DNA of 12,987 nt. Origin: Desulfuromonadaceae bacterium GWC2_58_13. Its GTDB lineage: Bacteria; Desulfobacterota; Desulfuromonadia; Desulfuromonadales; Trichloromonadaceae. The position numbers and the translations under genes are program-made. The stretch lies in assembly GCA_001825565.1 (NCBI GenBank), contig MHXM01000138.1:1429-14415 (forward strand), read 5' to 3'. Each line of letters starts with the position of its first letter. Within the stretch, counting starts at the first letter, position 1. The notes beneath the pieces were generated by a model, which saw nothing but the letters and a program-made list of their open reading frames with translations, was not told the origin of the DNA and made no database searches. Positions 1 to 5,297 of this stretch are shown here, piece after piece.

Positions 1-1
1 T

Positions 2-1414
2 CGTATGGCCGCCCGCAATATCGCGCGCCAGACCAAGGGGCATTACCCTGCGCCAACTGCTGCTCTGGCCGTTATGCGCGACACCTTCGCCATGAGCCTC
101 GAACGGGGGCTGGAACGCGAAGCTCAGGTCTTGGGCCAGTTGATTGTCACCGACGTCTGCAAAAACCTGGTACACATTTTTTTCCTCTCGCAACGAGCCA
201 AGAAAAGGAATGCTCCGGCCGCCGCCCGTCCGGTGCAACAAGCGGCGATCCTCGGGGCCGGCGTCATGGGCTCAGCAATTGCCTGGCTGTTCGCCAGCAA
301 ATCCGTACCGGTGCTACTCAAGGACATCCGCCAGGAGGTCGTCAGCGCGGGAATGGAACGCATCCGCAACCTATTTTCAAAAAAGGCCGGCGACCGCCCA
401 GAAACGGTTGAGCGGGTTGCCAGCCAGATGGCCTTGGTCACCGGTACCATCGACCTCGAAAAAATGGCCGATGCCGACCTGGTAATCGAAGCCGTGATCG
501 AAAAAATGCAAGTGAAGCAGACGGTCCTGAAAGAAACCGAAGCACGGCTGAAGAAAACGGCGATTTTCGCCACCAATACTTCGGCCCTGTCGGTAAGCGA
601 GCTACAACAGGTCGCTGCGCGGCCTGAAAACGTCGGCGGCATGCATTTTTTCAACCCTGTCGACCGGATGCCGCTGGTGGAAATCATTCGCGGCCGACAT
701 ACCTCGGGAACAACGGTAGCCACCCTCTTTGACCTGGCTCTGAGGCTCGGCAAAACCCCGATTCTGGTGGCCGATGGCCCTGGATTTCTGGTTAACCGCC
801 TGCTTATGGCCTACCTCAACGAAGCCTGCCTGATGGCCGAAGAAGGGGTCGACTGGCAGTCCCTGGATCATCTGACCACCAACTTCGGTCTGCCGATGGG
901 GCCTTTCCGATTGATCGACGAAGTCGGTATCGACATCGCCGTCGAGGTCGGCAACACCATCAGTTCGGCGTTTTCGTATCTGAAACGCTGTAGATTACTC
1001 GAACAACTGAACAAAGCGGGCCTGCTCGGCAAAAAAGGCGGCAGTGGCTTCTACCTATACCGTAGCAAAAAGGAAACACCGGCAAACCCTGTCGCGAACA
1101 GGGTATTAAAACTCTCTGGTGGGCGATTGGCGACCGAAAACGATTTACGCCGGCTGCTGTTACTGATGGTCAACGAAGCCGGTCGCTGCCTTGATGAACA
1201 GGTGGTGGCAACGCCTGAGGATATTGATACCGGAATGGTTTTCGGAATCGGATTCCCCCCCTTCCGTGGCGGGCTGTGTCGCTGGGCCGACCATCAGGGC
1301 CGCCCTGCGCTTGTCCTAGAATTGCGACAATTGGCCGAGATCCATGGTGAGCGTTTTGTCCCTTGCGCCAATCTTGAAAACAATGCGGGTTTTTACCCAG
1401 TGAAAACCAAATAA
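2..1414 (+). CDS. FadB/FadJ-type 3-hydroxyacyl-CoA dehydrogenase / enoyl-CoA hydratase, 5'-truncated by window
   Basis: The reading frame is open from the first bases, so the start lies outside the window. The first ATG (position 5) is internal. Residues about 1-68 (counted from that Met) look like the end of a crotonase (enoyl-CoA hydratase) domain plus the linker helix of the bifunctional alpha subunit, with TKGHYPAP followed by a long helix ending in FFLSQRAKK. The NAD-binding fold follows, with GAGVMGS at 84-90 and ATNTSALS near 189-196. The catalytic region has GGMHFFNPV with His214 and LVEIIRG. The C-terminal dehydrogenase domains include DGPGFLVNRLL and GFPPFRGG. Family knowledge: these enzymes hydrate 2-enoyl-CoA and oxidise L-3-hydroxyacyl-CoA with NAD+ in beta-oxidation, usually about 700 residues long and paired with a thiolase. 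About 470 residues are present here, so the hydratase active site cannot be judged. It converges on the - strand operon and ends in a strong hairpin. FadB and FadJ cannot be told apart from this fragment. Confidence 0.9.
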   Translation, partial: RMAARNIARQTKGHYPAPTAALAVMRDTFAMSLERGLEREAQVLGQLIVTDVCKNLVHIFFLSQRAKKRNAPAAARPVQQAAILGAGVMGSAIAWLFASKSVPVLLKDIRQEVVSAGMERIRNLFSKKAGDRPETVERVASQMALVTGTIDLEKMADADLVIEAVIEKMQVKQTVLKETEARLKKTAIFATNTSALSVSELQQVAARPENVGGMHFFNPVDRMPLVEIIRGRHTSGTTVATLFDLALRLGKTPILVADGPGFLVNRLLMAYLNEACLMAEEGVDWQSLDHLTTNFGLPMGPFRLIDEVGIDIAVEVGNTISSAFSYLKRCRLLEQLNKAGLLGKKGGSGFYLYRSKKETPANPVANRVLKLSGGRLATENDLRRLLLLMVNEAGRCLDEQVVATPEDIDTGMVFGIGFPPFRGGLCRWADHQGRPALVLELRQLAEIHGERFVPCANLENNAGFYPVKTK

Positions 1415-1452
1415 AACAATGCCGGAGGCCTGTGGGCCTCCGGCATTGTTTT
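1413..1452. terminator. Bidirectional intrinsic terminator, perfect 18-bp stem
   Basis: The arms aaaacaatgccggaggcc (1413-1430) and ggcctccggcattgtttt (1435-1452) are exact reverse complements around a TGTG loop. The GC-rich core is flanked by an A run on one side and a T run on the other, so it can terminate transcription from both directions. It ends the fatty-acid oxidation gene (the left arm starts inside its TAA stop codon) and faces the end of the - strand operon 24 nt away. In the - direction the stem is followed by ATTTGGTTTTC, also T-rich. Confidence 0.92.
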
Positions 1453-1476
1453 ATTCATATGGGACTCGGCACCCGC

Positions 1477-1632
1477 TCAACCGAGGAAATGATGGTTATT
1501 TCTTGCGCGGTTCGCCAAAATGGTGGTGTCAAGAACTTCGCCGCAAGAACAACATTTCCAAGCATCAAAAGAGCGAACGAAATCGTAGTATTTTTCTGCG
1601 TACATTCTGCTTCGGCATTTAGGACATTTCAT
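1477..1632 (-). CDS. Small zinc-ribbon protein, 51 aa
   Basis: This short gene was found by reading the - strand. It starts with ATG at 1632-1630 and ends in TGA at 1477-1479. A clear ribosome binding site (AAGGAGAG) lies 4-6 nt upstream. The protein begins MKCPKC and has a second knuckle, WKCCSCGE, so the pattern is CPxC, 22-23 residues, then CxxC: a classic four-cysteine zinc ribbon. The middle holds aromatic residues (YAEKYYDF) and the tail is basic and His-rich (NRARNNHH). Small single zinc-ribbon proteins of this kind are common in Geobacter-like bacteria, but I know no assigned function; nucleic-acid or protein binding is inference. It lies downstream of the HhH gene after a 159-nt gap and just before the shared terminator, so it may be the last gene of the operon or have its own promoter. 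The four spaced cysteines plus the good ribosome binding site make a chance ORF unlikely. Confidence 0.8.
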   Translation of the reverse strand: MKCPKCRSRMYAEKYYDFVRSFDAWKCCSCGEVLDTTILANRARNNHHFLG

Positions 1633-1791
1633 TGCTCTCTCCTTTTATCAGATGGAATAACACCCGTCTCTTGCACCAATGCTCATAAGTAAATACACGA
1701 GACATGCCATTTTCAGAAAAGAAGAGGACCAAATTCATCTTCGTTAAGTCGGTAAAAGAAATTTTGACCGTTTTTCAACTACTTGACTTTC
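1633..1791. other. AT-rich intergenic region upstream of the zinc-ribbon gene
   Basis: This 159-nt stretch separates the HhH gene stop from the zinc-ribbon start. It is clearly more AT-rich than the flanking operon (about 30-37% GC in the rows at 1681-1800). It contains the zinc-ribbon ribosome binding site at its left end. I see no terminator hairpin after the HhH gene and no convincing sigma70 promoter. The only partial match is a -24/-12-like string at 1694-1709 on the - strand that lacks the required GC at -12. Confidence 0.5.
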
Positions 1792-2343
1792 TCAAAAAAA
1801 ACATTTCCAACGCTCAATCGACTTGGTTCCGATACCAGGAACCCGGTCCAGGCCTTCTATGGAAATAAAATCGCCATTTTTATGACGATCTTCTTCGATG
1901 ACTGCTGCCAAGCGAACCCCGATCCCCGGCAAAGCCTCCCAATCTTCCTGTGTCATACGATCCGGATGCAGCTTAATTCCAAGGGCCATGCGTTGGGTTG
2001 CCGGCATCCACCCCATAGAAAAGTCAACAATTTCGCCATCTTCAACAATAAGAGCGAGGCTGCTTCCATCCATCATTTTAGCCTGCGGCACCTCTCTGGA
2101 TAATCGCAATGGCCCATTCGGAGGTATCGTCAACCTAATGACGGTCACCAGATCAATTTCGTCATAAAATTGATGGATTCCTTCTAATGGAAATCCATTT
2201 TTCAACATTACGCTGATTTTTCGATCCTTTTCAACAGAAACGGCCGGGAGGCTTTTCTCACGAAAAACCTCCCGGCCGCTCAATACAATCAAATATACCA
2301 CCAGCAGCGACACCAGCAGCGTCGTCCCCCGGGGAGGACGCAT
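1792..2343 (-). CDS. Membrane-anchored ComEA-like helix-hairpin-helix protein
   Basis: The 183-residue protein has a short basic N-terminus and one hydrophobic segment (about residues 8-22), so it is probably anchored in the inner membrane with the rest outside the cytoplasm. Residues about 43-100 resemble the beta-grasp/SLBB-like part of ComEA proteins (ISVMLKNGFPLEGIHQF). The C-terminus holds two helix-hairpin-helix motifs, LPGIG at 138-142 and VPGIG at 168-172, joined by an acidic helix and GDFISIEGLDRV. Family knowledge: ComEA binds double-stranded DNA during natural transformation, and the twin HhH contacts the DNA backbone. The start ATG directly follows the cimA stop (TAAATG) and uses AGGAGGGG at the end of cimA as its ribosome binding site, so the two are probably translationally coupled. 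No other competence gene is visible, so a role in DNA uptake is inference. The gene ends in KCFF right after the second hairpin, a compact C-terminus. Its base composition is lower in GC than its neighbours. Confidence 0.8.
   Translation of the reverse strand: MRPPRGTTLLVSLLVVYLIVLSGREVFREKSLPAVSVEKDRKISVMLKNGFPLEGIHQFYDEIDLVTVIRLTIPPNGPLRLSREVPQAKMMDGSSLALIVEDGEIVDFSMGWMPATQRMALGIKLHPDRMTQEDWEALPGIGVRLAAVIEEDRHKNGDFISIEGLDRVPGIGTKSIERWKCFF
2241..2278 (-). terminator. Terminator-like hairpin inside the HhH coding sequence
   Basis: Arms cggccgggagg (2241-2251) and cctcccggccg (2268-2278) pair perfectly over 11 bp. After a single mismatch, four more A-T pairs (2253-2256 with 2263-2266) leave a 6-nt loop. 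Read in the direction of transcription, the stem is followed by TTTCTGTT, a moderately T-rich tract. It lies 66-103 nt into the gene, encoding residues 22-35 just after the membrane segment. It may attenuate transcription after cimA; that role is inference. Confidence 0.4.
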
Positions 2344-3915
2344 TTACCCCTCCTGGTCTTTGATCAGCTTGTACTGAAGGGCATCGACCAAGGCATGGTA
2401 CGACGCATCGATAATGTTGTCGCTGACCCCTACAGTTCCCCAGCGGGATTCCTTGTCCCCCGACTCGATCAGCACGCGGGTAACCGATGCCGTCCCCTTG
2501 CCGGCCGGCAGAACCCGAACCTTGTAGTCGAGCAGACGGATTTCCCGCAGCCGAGGATAGAAGTTTTCCAATGCCTTGCGCAGAGCGTTGTCGAGGGCGT
2601 TGACCGGGCCGTTGCCTTCAGCGGCGGTGTGCTCGATACGGCCGCCAACCTTGACCTGCACGGTCGCCTCGGAAACCGGTTTCTCTTCCTCATGGCGCTT
2701 GGTATCGATGACCCGAAATCCGATAACCGAAAAGTAGTTGCGCAGGGTGCCAAGGGCGCGGCGCATCAGCAACTCGAAGGAGGCCTCGGCCCCCTCGAAC
2801 TGGAAACCTTTATTCTCGAGATCCTTGATGTTTTCCAGGATTTCCAGGGTCACCGGGTCTTTACTGTCGAGGTTGATGTTGAATTCCTCGGCCTTGGCTA
2901 GGATATTCGAGCGCCCGGAGAGGTCAGAAACCAGCACGCGGGTGCAATTGCCGACCAGCTCGGGACGGATATGTTCATAGGTTTCGGGATGACGCTGGAT
3001 AGCGGAAACATGCACCCCTCCCTTGTGGGCGAAGGCCGAGTTGCCGACATAGGCCTGGTGCTTGTTGGGAACCATATTGGCCATCTCGTAAATGGTGCGG
3101 GAAACCTGACGCAGACGTTTGAGCTGTTTCTCTTCGACGCAGGCCTTGCCCATTTTGAGCTGCAGGGAGGGGATGACGGAGCAGAGATTGGCATTGCCGC
3201 AACGCTCGCCAAAACCATTGATGGTTCCCTGTACGTGAACGATGCCATGGGCGACTGCGGTCAGTGAATTGGCCACCGCGCATTCGCTGTCGTTGTGGGT
3301 GTGAATTCCCAGCGGAGTCGACACGGCCAGCTTGACCTGCTCAATGATTGCCTGTAGCTCGTGCGGCAGAGTACCGCCGTTGGTATCGCACAGGACGATA
3401 CAGTCGGAACCCGCCTGTTGAGCCGCCTGCAGCGTTTTTAACGCATACTCGGGATTGGCCTTGTATCCATCAAAAAAATGCTCGGCATCGTAAATGACTT
3501 CACCGACATGTTGCTTGAGATAGGCCAGCGAATCGTAGATCAGCTCGAGGTTCTCTTCGAGGCTGATGCGAAGCGCCTCATAAACATGAAAATCCCAGGT
3601 TTTGCCAAAAATGGTCACGGCATCCGGCTCAGCCTGGATCAACGTGCGAATGTTGTTGTCCTTGTCCGGGGTGGTTTTGGCCCGCCGGGTCGAACCGAAG
3701 GCTGCAATCTTGGCCTGTTTGAGGGCAACTTTTTTGATGTCCTTGAAAAAGGCGATATCCTTGGGATTGGAACCGGGCCAGCCACCTTCGATATAATGAA
3801 TCCCCAGTTCATCCAGCAGTTGGGCGATGCGGATCTTATCCGCCACCAGAAAAGAAACATCTTCTGCCTGCGTACCATCCCTAAGCGTCGTATCGTAGAG
3901 CTTGATCTGATTCAT
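2344..3915 (-). CDS. cimA: (R)-citramalate synthase
   Basis: The 523-residue protein condenses acetyl-CoA with pyruvate to citramalate, the first step of the threonine-independent route to isoleucine. It has the DRE-TIM catalytic start DTTLRDGTQ at residues 8-16, the variant AEDVSF just after it, GGWPGSNPKD, the metal motif HTHND, GFGERCGNANL and HKGGVHVSA. Residues beyond about 385 form the LeuA-type regulatory domain (GAEASFELLMRR onward). The GGWPGSN segment and overall style fit the long CimA/isopropylmalate-synthase-like family found in Geobacter relatives better than true LeuA; homocitrate or isopropylmalate synthase is the alternative. I chose ATG 3915 because MNQIKLYDTTLRDG is the standard N-terminus. 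The frame stays open to an ATG at 3966, but the extra 17 residues are encoded mostly by a palindromic repeat. The ribosome binding site is a GGGGAAAAAGGA purine run. CimA and LysC side by side indicate a branched-chain and aspartate-family amino acid segment. Confidence 0.9.
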   Translation of the reverse strand: MNQIKLYDTTLRDGTQAEDVSFLVADKIRIAQLLDELGIHYIEGGWPGSNPKDIAFFKDIKKVALKQAKIAAFGSTRRAKTTPDKDNNIRTLIQAEPDAVTIFGKTWDFHVYEALRISLEENLELIYDSLAYLKQHVGEVIYDAEHFFDGYKANPEYALKTLQAAQQAGSDCIVLCDTNGGTLPHELQAIIEQVKLAVSTPLGIHTHNDSECAVANSLTAVAHGIVHVQGTINGFGERCGNANLCSVIPSLQLKMGKACVEEKQLKRLRQVSRTIYEMANMVPNKHQAYVGNSAFAHKGGVHVSAIQRHPETYEHIRPELVGNCTRVLVSDLSGRSNILAKAEEFNINLDSKDPVTLEILENIKDLENKGFQFEGAEASFELLMRRALGTLRNYFSVIGFRVIDTKRHEEEKPVSEATVQVKVGGRIEHTAAEGNGPVNALDNALRKALENFYPRLREIRLLDYKVRVLPAGKGTASVTRVLIESGDKESRWGTVGVSDNIIDASYHALVDALQYKLIKDQEG

Positions 3916-3951
3916 TCCTTTTTCCCCGTTTCCCGCAAACCGGCCATGCAG

Positions 3952-3979
3952 GTAGGGGCGACGCATGCGTCGCCCCTAC
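3952..3979. repeat. REP-like perfect 28-nt palindrome, GTAG/CTAC ends
   Basis: The half site GTAGGGGCGACGCA (3952-3965) is followed directly by its exact reverse complement (3966-3979). It lies in the 101-nt gap between lysC and cimA. No T run follows on either side, so it is not a standard terminator. A GTAG foot and GC-rich stem are typical of REP/REP-like elements mobilised by RAYT transposases in other bacteria. Only one copy is in this window, so repeat status rests on resemblance. Confidence 0.65.
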
Positions 3980-4016
3980 GACTACGGCCACTCTTTTCAG
4001 TTGACTTGCCAGACGA

Positions 4017-4511
4017 TTATTCGGCTTTGACATCCTTCTTGGCCAATCCAAAAGCTTCGTGCAGCACCCTCACGGCAAGCTCGGAGTATTTGGCGCCGAT
4101 GACGCAGGACACCTTGATTTCGCTGGTGGAAATCATCAGGATATTGATCCCCTCCTGCGACAGGGTCTGGAACATTTTGCTGGCCACGCCAGAATGGGAC
4201 CGCATACCGACCCCGACGATGGAAACCTTGGCGATGTTTTCGTCGGTGCTGACACCGCCGGCCCCGACATCCTTGGCGGTTTCTTCAATAATTTTTAAGG
4301 CCTTTTTAAAGTCGCCCTTGGGCACGGTGAAAGTCAGGTCGGTGTACCCCTCATGGGAGACGTTCTGGATGATCATGTCCACGGTGATGTTGGCGTGGGA
4401 CAGGGGCGAAAAAATCTGTGCGGCGATTCCCGGCTTGTCGGGGATACGCATCACGGAAATTTTGGCTTCATCTTTGTTGTAGGTAATTCCCGAAACCAGA
4501 ACGGCTTCCAT
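4017..4511 (-). CDS. lysC: Predicted aspartate kinase beta subunit from an internal start in lysC
   Basis: In the same frame as lysC, an ATG codon (Met247) is preceded by AAGGAGG (4520-4526) at a spacing of 8 nt, a better-placed ribosome binding site than that of lysC itself. Translation from here would give a 164-residue protein holding only the two ACT regulatory domains. In B. subtilis and C. glutamicum, lysC makes such a beta subunit of nearly the same size from an in-frame internal start, and the enzyme is alpha2beta2. That it happens here is inference from position, size and ribosome binding site. Confidence 0.65.
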   Translation of the reverse strand: MEAVLVSGITYNKDEAKISVMRIPDKPGIAAQIFSPLSHANITVDMIIQNVSHEGYTDLTFTVPKGDFKKALKIIEETAKDVGAGGVSTDENIAKVSIVGVGMRSHSGVASKMFQTLSQEGINILMISTSEIKVSCVIGAKYSELAVRVLHEAFGLAKKDVKAE

Positions 4512-5249
4512 ATCAGCATCCTCCTTCGTTACCAGGGTCCCTGGATTGTCGTTAAAACTGGAACGGACATGGATCACAACGTCGTACTTCTTGGCAAACT
4601 CCACGCTGCGGATCTGCAGCACTTTGGAACCGAGCGAAGCCATCTCGAGCATCTCGTCGTAGGAAACCTTCTCCATCTTGGAAGCTTCCGGAACAATTCG
4701 AGGATCGGTTGTGTACACGCCATCTACATCAGTAAAAATCTCACAAACATCGGCCTTAAGGGCAGCAGCAACGGCCACTGCGGAGGTATCTGAACCGCCG
4801 CGGCCGAGGGTGGTGATGTTGCCTTCTTTGTCGATCCCCTGAAAACCCGCGACGATGAGGATAGTTCCTCCTTTAAGGTCTTCGCGGATTTTTTTGTCAT
4901 CGATCTTTTCGATACGCGCCTTGGAGAAGGCGCTGTCGGTCACGATGGGAATCTGAAAGCCACAATAACTCTTGGCCTTGTATCCCATCGACTGCAGACA
5001 CATGGAAAGGAGCGACATGCTGACCTGCTCTCCGGTGGCGACCAGAACATCATATTCTCGTTCGCTGGGAAACTCACACATTTCGTTTGCCAGTGCCACC
5101 AGCTTATTGGTTTCTCCGGACATTGCCGAAACAATGACGACCACATCATTGCCGTCGTCGTAGGTTTTGGCCACACGACGGGCAACATTGCGGATCCTGT
5201 CAATGGTACCTACGGAAGTCCCGCCGTACTTCTGCACAACCAGGGCCAT
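4017..5249 (-). CDS. lysC: Aspartate kinase, monofunctional, ACT-regulated (alpha subunit)
   Basis: The 410-residue enzyme phosphorylates L-aspartate with ATP, the first step towards lysine, threonine, methionine and diaminopimelate. The kinase domain starts with VQKYGGTSVG (Lys7) and has VSAMSGETNKL at 40-50, TLGRGGSDTSA near 147-156 and FTDVDGVYTTDPR near 172-184. Two ACT domains follow, with SVMRIPDKPGIA near 265 and VSIVGVGMRSHSGVA then STSEIKVSCVI near the end; this second motif binds lysine (with or without threonine) in related enzymes, so feedback inhibition is expected. The length matches the alpha/beta type known from Bacillus subtilis and Corynebacterium glutamicum, and an internal start for the beta subunit is present here. 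The start ATG has AAAGGAGG about 13 nt and GAGGG about 5 nt upstream. It follows lpdA after 48 nt with no visible terminator. Confidence 0.96.
   Translation of the reverse strand: MALVVQKYGGTSVGTIDRIRNVARRVAKTYDDGNDVVVIVSAMSGETNKLVALANEMCEFPSEREYDVLVATGEQVSMSLLSMCLQSMGYKAKSYCGFQIPIVTDSAFSKARIEKIDDKKIREDLKGGTILIVAGFQGIDKEGNITTLGRGGSDTSAVAVAAALKADVCEIFTDVDGVYTTDPRIVPEASKMEKVSYDEMLEMASLGSKVLQIRSVEFAKKYDVVIHVRSSFNDNPGTLVTKEDADMEAVLVSGITYNKDEAKISVMRIPDKPGIAAQIFSPLSHANITVDMIIQNVSHEGYTDLTFTVPKGDFKKALKIIEETAKDVGAGGVSTDENIAKVSIVGVGMRSHSGVASKMFQTLSQEGINILMISTSEIKVSCVIGAKYSELAVRVLHEAFGLAKKDVKAE
4520..4526 (-). promoter_or_regulatory. Internal ribosome binding site for LysC beta subunit
   Basis: The sequence AAGGAGG on the - strand is a perfect anti-Shine-Dalgarno match, 8 nt before the in-frame ATG at 4511-4509. 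It encodes Lys-Glu-Asp in the linker between the kinase and ACT domains, so its coding constraint is low. Confidence 0.65.
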
Positions 5250-5297
5250 AATTCCCTCTTCCTCCTTTGTAATAAGCGACTTAAGGGTCGTAAAACG

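Noticed and set aside
1694..1709. Possible sigma54 promoter (TGGCATG-N4-GTGTA) on the - strand, 62 nt before the zinc-ribbon start
   Set aside because: The -24 part fits, but the -12 element has GT where the nearly invariant GC is required.
1783..2103. + strand ORFs opposite the HhH gene and at 1419-1692
   Set aside because: They overlap the HhH or zinc-ribbon genes on the other strand, and the 1419/1432 ORFs begin inside the terminator; no motifs are seen.
2323..2340. Short near-palindrome (CGTCC...GGACG) at the start of the HhH coding sequence
   Set aside because: The stem is short with an imperfect centre and lies in GC-rich coding DNA; not distinguishable from chance, though it could modestly slow initiation.
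3478..4482. 334-codon + strand ORF across cimA and lysC
   Set aside because: It runs antisense through two clearly recognised genes and the palindrome, with no domain and no ribosome binding site; an artefact of GC-rich codon use.
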